DNA from: CAZSSH01 sp964609825 | GTDB taxonomy: Bacteria; Verrucomicrobiota; Lentisphaeria; Victivallales; Victivallaceae | Direction of reading: 5' to 3' | Assembly: GCA_964609825.1 (NCBI GenBank) | Contig: CAZSSH010000005.1 | Coordinates: 248,001 to 312,000 of the forward strand | Length of the DNA: 64,000 nt | Shown: positions 35,664 through 44,127 of the stretch, in pieces | Numbering within the stretch: the first letter of the stretch is position 1 | How the letters are laid out: each line of letters opens with the position of its first letter | Translations under genes and position numbers: made by a program | Notes under the pieces: generated by a model | Database searches by the model: none | Told to the model about the DNA's origin: nothing | The model's input: only the letters and a program-made list of their open reading frames with translations

Positions 35664-36266
35664 TTGAAAATAACTTGCATTGACTTTGAGACTGCCAACG
35701 GTGCGCGCGGCAGTGCGTGCTCGGTCGGCATTGCCGTGATTGAGGACGGCGTGATTACCTCCAGCGTGGAGAAACTCATCAAGCCGCATGCGAGCTGCCG
35801 CTATTTTGATGCGTTTAACATCGCCATCCACGGCATCCGGCCCATTGATGTCGCCGATGCGCCCGAGTTCGGCGAATTGGCCCCGTGGCTTTTTGAGTTG
35901 CTTCATGCCGATCTGGTGATTGCCCACAATGCCGCCTTTGATATGTCGGTCTTGCGCGCCTTATGCGATTTGTACCAAATGCCGTACCCCGAGATCCAAT
36001 ACTTTTGCACCTGCAAGGCGGCGAGCCGCCAGTGGCCGGAGCTTGAAAATCATAAACTTGACACTCTTTGCCGCCACCTCAATTACCAGTTTAGTCACCA
36101 CAATGCCGAAGCCGACGCGCGGGCGGCGGGGATGCTCTTGCTGCAATTGATCCAAGACGCGCAAGTACGCGATGCGGCGGAGTTGGCGACCCAACTGCAA
36201 ATCACCTTCGGCGTGTTAACGCCCGGCTCCTACCGTCCTTGCAGTTGCCGCCGGGTCAAAAAATAA
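35664..36266 (+). CDS. DEDDh 3'-5' exonuclease, DNA polymerase III epsilon-like
   Basis: Encodes 200 residues. ExoI reads CIDFETANG, ExoII HNAAFDMSVLRAL and ExoIII HHNAEADARAA, giving the four metal-binding acids and the general-base histidine. The last 30 residues (PGSYRPCSCRRVKK) are short and basic. I placed the start at a TTG with AAAGGTG 6 nt upstream, which gives MKITCIDFE; the GTG at 35655 and a TTG at 35604 are alternatives. It may be a proofreading or repair exonuclease; a polymerase gene is not nearby. Confidence 0.88.
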   Translation: MKITCIDFETANGARGSACSVGIAVIEDGVITSSVEKLIKPHASCRYFDAFNIAIHGIRPIDVADAPEFGELAPWLFELLHADLVIAHNAAFDMSVLRALCDLYQMPYPEIQYFCTCKAASRQWPELENHKLDTLCRHLNYQFSHHNAEADARAAGMLLLQLIQDAQVRDAAELATQLQITFGVLTPGSYRPCSCRRVKK

Positions 36267-36267
36267 C

Positions 36268-36714
36268 TTATTTATCTTTGGAGATATCCTCGAACCACAA
36301 CGCGGGATTGCCGTCGATAAATGTTTTCATCATGGCGATGATTTCCGGGTCGTTGATCACCGTTGTTTTGATGCCGCGCGTGTTCAAAAAGTCGGTTTCC
36401 CCCGCAAAATTAACATTTTCGCCGATGATCACCTCAGGGATCTGATACAGGGCAACCGCCCCCGCGCACATGATGCACGGCGACAAGGTGGTGTAGAGCT
36501 TGCACCGGCGGTAAAACTCCGCCGGATGCCGCCCGGCGGCGGTCAAAGCGTCGGTTTCCCCGTGCAGCATCGGGTTGCCGTTTTGGACGCGGCGGTTGTG
36601 CCCGCGCGCAACGATTTTGCCGTCATGCACCAGTACCGCCCCCACCGGGACGCCGCCTTCTTTTAATCCGGCCAGCGCCTCGTCAAACGCGGCCTGTAAA
36701 AATTGGTCTCTCAT
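36268..36714 (-). CDS. Cytosine deaminase, yeast Fcy1 type
   Basis: Encodes 148 residues of the zinc-dependent CDA fold. The zinc site is in MLHGETDAL (HxE) and TLSPCIMCAGAV (PCxxC). The C-terminal part (IIGENVNFAGETDFLNTRG, then FIDGNPALWFEDI) closely follows yeast cytosine deaminase Fcy1, where GENVNF, TRG and WFEDI are conserved, rather than TadA or riboflavin deaminases. It therefore probably converts cytosine to uracil for pyrimidine salvage. The stop is 1 nt from the convergent exonuclease stop. Confidence 0.87.
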   Translation of the reverse strand: MRDQFLQAAFDEALAGLKEGGVPVGAVLVHDGKIVARGHNRRVQNGNPMLHGETDALTAAGRHPAEFYRRCKLYTTLSPCIMCAGAVALYQIPEVIIGENVNFAGETDFLNTRGIKTTVINDPEIIAMMKTFIDGNPALWFEDISKDK

Positions 36715-36737
36715 CTCGTACCTCCCGAGGTGTGGCC

Positions 36738-37184
36738 TCAGCGCTTTTTTTGCAAAAAACGGTTGAGGGCGTTGGTGAATTTCTCCTGCTGTTTGCGCGA
36801 AAAGGGGGCGGGGCCGCCGGTGACTTCGCCGGTGATGCGCAGCTCCTCCAGCAAATTGCGCATGGCCAGAGCGTTTTTGATATTGTTGTGGGTGAAAAAC
36901 TCGCCCTGCAAATTAAGCACCTCGGCGCCGTTGGTGAGCGCGCGGTCGGCCAGCGGGATGTCGGCGGTGATTACCAAATCGCCGGGCTGGGCGTGATCGG
37001 CGATCCAGTCGTCGGCCCCATTAAAGGCGTTGCCCGCGCCGACGGCTTTGACGACCTCGGAAACCGCCACGCGGGGCGGCCGGGCGGCGACAAACAAGGT
37101 TTCGACTCTGACCCGTTCGGCGGCTTTGGTCAAAACTTCGCGCAGCGCCACCGGCAACGCATCGGCATCGGCATAAATTTTCAT
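36738..37184 (-). CDS. DUF188 (YaiI/YqxD) family protein
   Basis: Encodes 148 residues. The start MKIYADADALPVALREVL and the later PGDLVITADIPLADRAL and GPAPFSRKQQEKFTNALNRF are the signatures of DUF188, a PIN-like fold of unknown role found widely in bacteria. Four acidic residues (ADAD and ADIPLAD) fit a PIN-type metal site. It is 23 nt upstream of the deaminase gene on the same strand. Confidence 0.92.
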   Translation of the reverse strand: MKIYADADALPVALREVLTKAAERVRVETLFVAARPPRVAVSEVVKAVGAGNAFNGADDWIADHAQPGDLVITADIPLADRALTNGAEVLNLQGEFFTHNNIKNALAMRNLLEELRITGEVTGGPAPFSRKQQEKFTNALNRFLQKKR

Positions 37185-37207
37185 ACTCTCCCTGAAGCTC
37201 GGCAGTT

Positions 37208-39991
37208 TTATTTTTTGACTTTTTTATCCAGCAAATTGACCATATCCATCCGGTTGCGCTTGCGTGCCAGGTCGGCAGGAGTTTCGTCGTTGGCATCGCG
37301 CAAGGAGGCGTTGGCTCCGGCGGTCATCAAGGCGCGGATGGCGTCCGGCTGTTTTAATTGCTGCGCGGCCAAATGGAGTGCGGTTTGCCCGTTGTCATCC
37401 GGTATGTTGAGGTTTTTAGAGCGCTCGATCAGCATTTGCCAGACTTGATCGGGGCAGCTCCGGGTCATGGCCAGCATGATGGCTGTTTTTCCGTTTTTAT
37501 CCTGCCGGTCGGGATTGGCTCCCGCGGCCAGCAGCAGCCGGGTGCCCTCAATATTGCCGGTGGCGGCGGCAATTTGCAGCGCGGTGCGGTTGTCGCTGTC
37601 GAGACAGTTTGGAGAGACCCCCAGAGATAAGAGTTCTTTAAGCATCCCCGGGTTGATTTGGGCCGCGGCAAGATGGATCGGCGCCTTGCCGAGCTTGGGA
37701 TCAGTCCGGTCCAGTGTATCTCCGGCTTGTTTCAAACACTGGAGCATCTCCGGATTCATGCCGCCATTGACCAGCAAAATCGCGGTCTGTCCGGGGTAGG
37801 TTTCGTATTCTTTATAATCGTATCCCAGGCTCATAATGTCTTTAAAAACCTGTAAGTTGCCTTGAGTCAATGCTACTTGCAGCGCGGGGATTGCGTTGCC
37901 GTCGTCGCCGCGGTACTCATTGCTGCCGCAGTCGAGCGTCCAGTGGCCGTAGAGATCGCACAGGACATCCTTTTGATCGGCGGGAAATTTGTTGTTTTTG
38001 ATCAGTTGCAGGAGCTCGTCGCTGACGTCTTCGCCATCCAGATAGCGTGTTTCCAAACCGCGCAGCTGTTTTTGACAAGGGCCGGTAAACAGCCGCAATA
38101 AAACCATGTTGCGGTTATCCAACTCCGGCATATGCGGCCCGCCGCCGATGATGCTCTCTCCGTCCCAGTGATTGTCGGCATAGAGTGCGTCAAACGCCTT
38201 TTCTCCACCCAGCTCGGCCACGGTTTTTGCTGCCTGATCATATCGCAGCGTCGCCATTTCAAACAACGCGCGGTGATACAAAATGCTGTTGATTGTCTCC
38301 GGCGCGGTTTCGCTTTGACGGCGTTCGGTAAACAAGCGGTCTCCTTTTTTGACAATGTCGTTGCGCAGATAAATATTCTTCCACCGGTAGTCGGGGTAGT
38401 CCAAAACCGCATGCCCCATGATATCAAAACCGTAGGCGGGGATGACCGTGTCGTAATAGGGGTAATCAAGCGCCGCATCGCCGATTTGCAACAAAAAGTC
38501 AACCGAGCCGCGCCAGCGCGGAGACAGCCCGACTGCAATTTTTTGGTAGGCTTCCCGGTTTAAGGGGTCGAGCCGGATGATTTTTTTGAAGATTTTTGTC
38601 TGAGCTTGGGTGTCGCCGCTGACCATCGCTACGGGTAAAAGCTGGATGTACGCCTGCGGCAGCTGCGGCCGCATTTTGACCGCTTGGGCAAAGGCGATCT
38701 GGGCGCGCATGATTTCCCGTTTAAAATTAATATTGTTATCCAAGGCGGGCGAGTAGCCGCTGCCACCGCCGCGAAGCTCCCATGCATTGGCCATGGCGGA
38801 GCGGCCGATAATCATTTGCTCAAGCCAGAGGTTGGGATTTTTGGGGTGGCCGATATTTTTTTCAATATTTTTCCAGTCATTGTCATTCAAACGTCTGGCG
38901 AGAAGTCCGTAGATGTAGGGGGCGGCCTGGTCGTCGACCATTCCGGAGCCGATCAAGCGCAGCGCCTCTTCCACGGTGGCTTTTTCGCAAGCAAATTTGT
39001 TTTTGGGATTGGTAGTGACATAGGATGCAAGCAGCAAGGTTTGCAGTCTGGTGTAAGACGGCGAACGCATGGTGTTGGCGGCGTCCTGAAGGCGCCGGGC
39101 AATCTTGTTCTCGTCCTGAGCTCCGAGATCGTTGGCAGCGGCGCTGTTAAAAAGCTCCTCAAACGCGGTATTGCCGATGGCGAGATATCTTTGCGGATCG
39201 CCGCCGAAGTGAAACGTATTGTCGGCAAAGGACCGGGCAAATTGCGTGATTTTTTCGGGGGCGGCATCGGGATTTTCGCGCCTTAGCATATCGATAATAT
39301 ATTGCTGGTAATCCGAGTCCGCAACTTTGATCGTCCGGTCGCGCCCGATCCCGAGATAAAGGTCGGCAAACGGGTTTTGATCTGCCTTGCAGCGGCTGGT
39401 CAAAAAAATGCTGTCGGAGTCAAAGTAATCCTTGGCCATCTCCTTGGTGGTGCGCATGACGTTGGCTGCCGGCTGCACCGAGGTGGCGATCAAAGTATCG
39501 ATGTGTTTGACCAGTTTTGCGCGATTGTCGGCGATTTCCTTATTGATCCGCATGATTTCCGGGTCGGCTGCCATCAAATGCCGGATCCGGCGTTGGAGAT
39601 TTTGTTTTTCTTTGAGCTTGCTGCTGAAATCGCGGCTGCGCTTGTCGCCGTCGTGGACATTCTCCAGCTGTTGGGTAACGGCGATGAGTTTTTGGTAAAT
39701 GTCTTTTAACTGCCCGGTGGTCAGGAGCTTTTTTTCGGCGATCTCCAGCTCTTTTTGGCTGTCGGAGTATTTTTTGAGCAACTCGCCGTATAGGGGATCG
39801 GGTGTCAAAATCTGCTGCTCGACCTGATCGTTGATCTCCTCAACAGCGTTTTCCCATGAGTCGATATTTTGGTCGGGATTACGCAAATACGACTCCCACA
39901 AGGCCTTGGTGTCGGGCAGTATCTTGGTGGTCTCGGCGGCGGTAAAAATGTTCAGGCCGAATATTATAAATAAACAAAAAAGCAATCTCAT
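37208..39991 (-). CDS. Exported ankyrin-repeat protein
   Basis: Encodes 927 residues. GGAG precedes the ATG at 39991, which begins a signal peptide (MRLLFCLFIIFGLNIFTAAE). Residues about 50 to 190 are helical and coiled-coil-like, and the middle 500 residues look like an irregular TPR/Sel1-type repeat region (AFAQAVKMRPQLPQAYIQLL). From about residue 735 there are at least six ankyrin repeats (DSDNRTALQIAAATGNIEG, DNGQTALHLAAQQLKQP). A protein-binding envelope or surface protein is likely; nothing points to a partner. A long antisense-free upstream spacer separates it from the kinase operon. Confidence 0.86.
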   Translation of the reverse strand: MRLLFCLFIIFGLNIFTAAETTKILPDTKALWESYLRNPDQNIDSWENAVEEINDQVEQQILTPDPLYGELLKKYSDSQKELEIAEKKLLTTGQLKDIYQKLIAVTQQLENVHDGDKRSRDFSSKLKEKQNLQRRIRHLMAADPEIMRINKEIADNRAKLVKHIDTLIATSVQPAANVMRTTKEMAKDYFDSDSIFLTSRCKADQNPFADLYLGIGRDRTIKVADSDYQQYIIDMLRRENPDAAPEKITQFARSFADNTFHFGGDPQRYLAIGNTAFEELFNSAAANDLGAQDENKIARRLQDAANTMRSPSYTRLQTLLLASYVTTNPKNKFACEKATVEEALRLIGSGMVDDQAAPYIYGLLARRLNDNDWKNIEKNIGHPKNPNLWLEQMIIGRSAMANAWELRGGGSGYSPALDNNINFKREIMRAQIAFAQAVKMRPQLPQAYIQLLPVAMVSGDTQAQTKIFKKIIRLDPLNREAYQKIAVGLSPRWRGSVDFLLQIGDAALDYPYYDTVIPAYGFDIMGHAVLDYPDYRWKNIYLRNDIVKKGDRLFTERRQSETAPETINSILYHRALFEMATLRYDQAAKTVAELGGEKAFDALYADNHWDGESIIGGGPHMPELDNRNMVLLRLFTGPCQKQLRGLETRYLDGEDVSDELLQLIKNNKFPADQKDVLCDLYGHWTLDCGSNEYRGDDGNAIPALQVALTQGNLQVFKDIMSLGYDYKEYETYPGQTAILLVNGGMNPEMLQCLKQAGDTLDRTDPKLGKAPIHLAAAQINPGMLKELLSLGVSPNCLDSDNRTALQIAAATGNIEGTRLLLAAGANPDRQDKNGKTAIMLAMTRSCPDQVWQMLIERSKNLNIPDDNGQTALHLAAQQLKQPDAIRALMTAGANASLRDANDETPADLARKRNRMDMVNLLDKKVKK

Positions 39992-40131
39992 TTTGATCTC
40001 CTGCGGACGGCGAAGCGACGACATTTTTCCTCACAAAAAACTGAACTTGATCAAAAAATAACACGCTAATTTTTTTTTGCAAGCACTAATTTTCCGAAAA
40101 GTTTAAAAATTACTTAACCGGCAATGCCCGT

Positions 40132-41592
40132 TCATTCCCTGATCCACTCGGTTTTGAGTTTGCAATATTGCATATAGGCCGCGTCCCAGTCCGCCCTGGC
40201 GGCGGCATCGGGGCGGTGGACAACGTCAGCTTGGCTCATTGCGGCGACGGCCTCAGGCAAGTCGGCAAAGACACCGCTGCCCGCCCCGGCAATCATCGCC
40301 GAACCCAGTGCGCCGCACTCTTTGCTCTTGCTTTTGATTACCTCGATTTGCAAAATATCGGCAATCATCTGCCGCCAGACGGCCGAATCGGCGCCGCCCC
40401 CGGTGACATAGAGTTTGCCGATTGGCGTTCCGCCGGCGGCGAGGCGGTCGAGCGCCTCTTTAAAATAAAAGATGACCCCCGCCATCGCCCCTTTTAAAAT
40501 ATCAGTGCGGGAGCTCGCCAGTGACAAGTTACCGATCACCCCCTGACCGCCCGGCGCGTAATCCAACGGGCCGGTTTCGGCAAAGTAGGGCAGCACGGTC
40601 GCCATTGCTTGCGCGTGTTGCATTTGTGCGTCCATTTCGGGGTAAGTACAGTCGGCAAACATGACTTGACGCAGCCACTTTAACAATGCGCCGCCGGAGC
40701 CGTGGTAGATAAAGCTAACCAGTTCGCCGGGGATGGCGTGCGATTCCAAATTGAGCCGGAGTTGGGTAAAGGGCGTTTTTTCATCACTCTCAAGGTGGGG
40801 CAGCACCATGCAGGCGTAAGTCCCCAGTCCGAGCATGGCCGTCCCGCTTTGGCTTGCCCCGGAGCCCAGTATGGCGGCACACTGGTCATGGGAGCCGCTG
40901 ACGACTTTGACGTCGGGATTGAGCTTAAAACTCTCGGCGATTTCAGACCGGATAACTCCCGCATATTGCCCTGAGGGGGCGACCGGCGGGAGTTTGGTCA
41001 AATCAAAATCGGCGGCTTGGGCAATTGTTTTTGACCAGCAGCCGTGACGGCGGTCATAAATGAGCGTCCGGGCGGCCAGCGAAGCGTTGGCCATGCTGAC
41101 GCCGGAGAGCATCCGAGTGACAAAATCTGCCCAAGGGTAAAATTTGGCGGTTTGTTGGTATAACTCAGGTTCCTCGTGGCGGATCCGGCACAAGGCCGGA
41201 AGCGAATACCCGGCCCCCGGCAGTTGTCCGGTGATTTGGTAAAACTCTTCGCGGGAAATGCTTTGCTCCGCCAACGCCAAATATTTGAGCCCGCGGGTAT
41301 CCGCGCCGAGGACGGCGTTGCCGCAGATTTTGCCCGTGTGGTCCACCGGTACCATGGCTTCGCCCATGGAGGTCGTCGAGATGGCAGCGATGTCGGGGTG
41401 GCGTTGCGCGCACTCACGGATGCACTCCGAGACCTTTCGCCAAACCTCGAGGTTGTCGAGCTCGGCTTGACCGGCGCCGTTGCGGATGACATCATATTCA
41501 CGCCCGGCGAGCGCCAGCGTCCGTCCGGTTTGGTCAAATACCGCCGCCTTGCAAGTGGTGGTGCCGATATCGATCCCCATCAGTTTGATCAT
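40132..41592 (-). CDS. FGGY-family carbohydrate kinase
   Basis: Encodes 486 residues. The ATP-grasping start LMGIDIGTTTCKAAVFD, GSHDQCAAILGSGA and the C-terminal LYVTGGGADSAVWRQMIADIL are FGGY signatures. Members phosphorylate ketoses and polyols such as xylulose, fuculose and rhamnulose; the specificity cannot be read here. It is third in an operon after an isomerase and a class II aldolase, so it should phosphorylate the ketose that the aldolase then cleaves. AAGGAAA precedes the ATG, 3 nt after the aldolase stop. Confidence 0.9.
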   Translation of the reverse strand: MIKLMGIDIGTTTCKAAVFDQTGRTLALAGREYDVIRNGAGQAELDNLEVWRKVSECIRECAQRHPDIAAISTTSMGEAMVPVDHTGKICGNAVLGADTRGLKYLALAEQSISREEFYQITGQLPGAGYSLPALCRIRHEEPELYQQTAKFYPWADFVTRMLSGVSMANASLAARTLIYDRRHGCWSKTIAQAADFDLTKLPPVAPSGQYAGVIRSEIAESFKLNPDVKVVSGSHDQCAAILGSGASQSGTAMLGLGTYACMVLPHLESDEKTPFTQLRLNLESHAIPGELVSFIYHGSGGALLKWLRQVMFADCTYPEMDAQMQHAQAMATVLPYFAETGPLDYAPGGQGVIGNLSLASSRTDILKGAMAGVIFYFKEALDRLAAGGTPIGKLYVTGGGADSAVWRQMIADILQIEVIKSKSKECGALGSAMIAGAGSGVFADLPEAVAAMSQADVVHRPDAAARADWDAAYMQYCKLKTEWIRE

Positions 41593-41595
41593 GGC

Positions 41596-42573
41596 TTATT
41601 TCCTTGCAAAGTTTTGATAATTGAGCGTTTCCAAAATCTCCAGCATCATATCGGAGGCTTTGTCAATCGAGTCCATCAAATAGTGCTTGGACTCGGCCGC
41701 CTCAAAATCGCCGCCGTAAAGCTGGTCAACCCGTTTAAAGAGATTGACCGCCGCGTATTTGCCCGCCTCCCGGGCAATTTTGGTCCACATGTTGACACGT
41801 ACCACGCCGTCGTCCGCCAGGCTGGACATTTGGTCGCAGTTGAGTGACGAGGTGCCGTGCAGCACCAGCATTTTGCGGCCCAGCGTCGCGGTGAGGCCAC
41901 GGGCGCGCGCTTGCAAATATTGGACCTTGCCGCTGTCGGCCGACTGCTGCTCGGTGCCCAAATCGGCGACCAAGAAGTCGATGTCGGTGGCGTTGACGTA
42001 CTCCCGCGCTTTTTGCGCATAATCGTCGGTGGCGGCACTGTCAACTTTGAGGTGCTTGTCGGCGACGGTGAGCTCCTCCATAATGCCCTCAATCATGATA
42101 TTTTTGCCGTATGTTTTGACATAATCGCGCGTCATTGCAATGTTTTGCTCTCGCGGATAGCGCTGGGCGTCAAACATTGCCGAGGCCAAGTACTTGCAAC
42201 CCTCGGTGAGCGCCCACTCGTCGCGCTCGGGGTCGGCGTGGTCGAGGTGGGGCAATACCGCGATGCGGTGGTACGGTGAATCCTTGTCGCTCGCCAGCAA
42301 GTGCAAATGCTCCATCACGCTCAAAAACCCGAGCTTGGGGTTTTGGGTATGAGTGACCCGCTGCGCCTGCGGCATATAGGGGTAGTTAAAGGTCATGGCA
42401 ATTGCCAAAGGCACACTCTCTATTTGATATTTATCGCACAGCTTTTTGGCGGCGAGCAAAATCGCCTCGGTATTCCAGTGGCTGGCGGTGCAAAAAATTG
42501 CCATGGCGACTTTTTTGTCGATAACTTGATCGACGGCGGCCTGTGCTTTTTTGCGGTCGGTGATGACGGGCAT
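41596..42573 (-). CDS. Class II (zinc) ketose-phosphate aldolase
   Basis: Encodes 325 residues. Family features are the zinc and phosphate elements: LPHLDHADP, the glutamate loop VADLGTEQQSAD and the glycine-rich LVLHGTSSLNCDQ. It is of the FbaA/GatY type, which yields dihydroxyacetone phosphate plus an aldehyde. The ATG at 42573 is 8 nt after GGAGG and 2 nt after the isomerase stop; a TTG at 42579 would overlap. Within this operon it is the expected third step after isomerase and kinase. Confidence 0.87.
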   Translation of the reverse strand: MPVITDRKKAQAAVDQVIDKKVAMAIFCTASHWNTEAILLAAKKLCDKYQIESVPLAIAMTFNYPYMPQAQRVTHTQNPKLGFLSVMEHLHLLASDKDSPYHRIAVLPHLDHADPERDEWALTEGCKYLASAMFDAQRYPREQNIAMTRDYVKTYGKNIMIEGIMEELTVADKHLKVDSAATDDYAQKAREYVNATDIDFLVADLGTEQQSADSGKVQYLQARARGLTATLGRKMLVLHGTSSLNCDQMSSLADDGVVRVNMWTKIAREAGKYAAVNLFKRVDQLYGGDFEAAESKHYLMDSIDKASDMMLEILETLNYQNFARK

Positions 42574-42575
42574 GA

Positions 42576-44006
42576 TCAAATCCTCCCCGCGCGCAAGGCG
42601 CTTTGGATTTCGTTTAAAGCGGGCGTGGCGGGATCAAACATAAGACCGTCGATGTGCCGCGCGGCCTCGTACAAGGCGGGGGAAAAACTGCCGTAAATGC
42701 ATGACACGTGGTGGATATAGGGCCCGTAAATGAGCTTCTCCTCCCACAATGGCCAGTCGGCTACCTCGAGGTAAGTATATGTCCCCTGATTAAAGGGGCC
42801 GTCCACCGTCTTTCCCTCGCCGCAAAAGAGCGAATATCGGCCGCCGATGCCGTCAAAGCGGCTGACGGTGATGTTTCCCGGTTTGAGCTTCCAGTTGCAG
42901 ACGCCCTCGGCGTGGCTCGGGAGGACGAAGTGTTTGTTGATCACGCATTTGCCGTCAGCGAGCGAGGCGGGGAAGGGGCCGCAGTGCCAGAGGAGCTCGG
43001 CATTGTCGTTTTGCGGGTGACGGATGGTTAAGTCGGCAAAAAACGTGGGCGATTTAAACTGGCCGCAGGCTTGCAGCAAAAGGGAGCTCAACGCCCCGTG
43101 GATGTCGGTTTCACAGGCGATCGGCAGCCCGGCGTCGGTGAGCTGGGCGTGGACAAAGCAGCTGCATAAACCAAGCTCGTCCTGCAACGCGTCCCAGCAC
43201 TGGAGCGCAATTGCTCCAAGTTGTTCGCGCTCACTCCATGCCTTTACGGTTTGTTGCAAGGCGGCAAGTTTGAGCGGGAGCTCGTCGCTCATTTTGCTGA
43301 AATCGGCGGTTTGGCGCATCGCTTCGGCCATTTGGCGCAACTCGTCGCCGGGCGACTGCAACTGCGCGTTGACCTCTTTGACGATTTTGCTTAAATCAAT
43401 GGGAACGATCTGGGTGCCGAATCGTTCGGTCAACTCCCCTTCGTTGACCACCACCGAGTAAAAATCACGTGGCCGGGTGGAAACTTGGCCGATGCGGGCG
43501 TTGGTAAAATGTTTTACCGCGTTGGCGGCGCGGATAAAATTGATAAAGCCGTTTTCAAACACGGCGTCATCAAGGCGGCTGTTGGTGATGTAAGTAAATT
43601 TGACGCCGAAGCGCTGCAATACTTTGGAGGTGGCAAACAACCCGCACTGGGAGTCGCGCAAACGCTCGCCGTCGGCACTCGGGGCTTCGTCACGCGGGCC
43701 CCAGAGCAGCACCGGCTTGTTGACCGCCTTGGCCGCCAGCGCGACCGCGTCCTCGGTCCCGAAGTTGCAGTGCGGGCAAAAGATGGCATCGACTTCCTTA
43801 CCGATAAAGTATTTTGCCGCCTGCCGCGCCTCATTGATGTCGCGCAGGAGTCCCTCGTCATTGAGGTGCTCGAGGTCGTAAATCTCGATTTCCGGGGCCA
43901 GCGTTTTTATTTTTTGGTGGATCAATGTTTTAAATTTGAGCGAATCCTCGCGCGAAAAAAATCTCCGGCGGGTCGGCATAAATCCCAGGCGAAACGGCTG
44001 CGGCAT
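42576..44006 (-). CDS. Fucose/arabinose isomerase-like protein
   Basis: Encodes 476 residues. The overall layout (IFCPHCNFGTEDAVALAAKA near 100, GLPIACETDIHGALSSLLL near 300, FVLPSHAEGVCNW near 370) follows the FucI/AraA superfamily of aldose-ketose isomerases; acidic residues in CETDIHG fit the metal site. GGAGG lies 7 nt before the ATG at 44006. It is the first gene of the operon, directly behind a promoter with two LacI-type operators. The substrate aldose is unknown. Confidence 0.84.
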   Translation of the reverse strand: MPQPFRLGFMPTRRRFFSREDSLKFKTLIHQKIKTLAPEIEIYDLEHLNDEGLLRDINEARQAAKYFIGKEVDAIFCPHCNFGTEDAVALAAKAVNKPVLLWGPRDEAPSADGERLRDSQCGLFATSKVLQRFGVKFTYITNSRLDDAVFENGFINFIRAANAVKHFTNARIGQVSTRPRDFYSVVVNEGELTERFGTQIVPIDLSKIVKEVNAQLQSPGDELRQMAEAMRQTADFSKMSDELPLKLAALQQTVKAWSEREQLGAIALQCWDALQDELGLCSCFVHAQLTDAGLPIACETDIHGALSSLLLQACGQFKSPTFFADLTIRHPQNDNAELLWHCGPFPASLADGKCVINKHFVLPSHAEGVCNWKLKPGNITVSRFDGIGGRYSLFCGEGKTVDGPFNQGTYTYLEVADWPLWEEKLIYGPYIHHVSCIYGSFSPALYEAARHIDGLMFDPATPALNEIQSALRAGRI

Positions 44007-44033
44007 GATGAAACCTCCACAAATGTTGATTAG

Positions 44034-44047
44034 TTGACACGTGTCAA
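44034..44047. promoter_or_regulatory. LacI-type operator O1
   Basis: TTGACACGTGTCAA is a perfect 14-bp palindrome in the predicted leader of the isomerase operon, 27 nt before the start codon. A near copy lies 37 bp away. Confidence 0.75.
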
Positions 44048-44056
44048 TTAATGAAT

Positions 44057-44084
44057 AATATAGCATTCAGTTTTCACGTGTCAA
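44057..44084 (-). promoter_or_regulatory. Promoter of the isomerase-aldolase-kinase operon
   Basis: On the minus strand TTGACA and TATATT are separated by 16 nt. The -35 box lies inside operator O2 and O1 lies just downstream of the predicted start point, so a bound repressor would block polymerase at both ends. Confidence 0.75.
44071..44084. promoter_or_regulatory. LacI-type operator O2
   Basis: TTTTCACGTGTCAA differs from the palindrome of O1 at two of 14 positions and overlaps the -35 box of the operon promoter. Confidence 0.7.
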
Positions 44085-44127
44085 CTGCAAGGATGATAAA
44101 AAAACAAAAAAAATCGGGAGATGAAAA

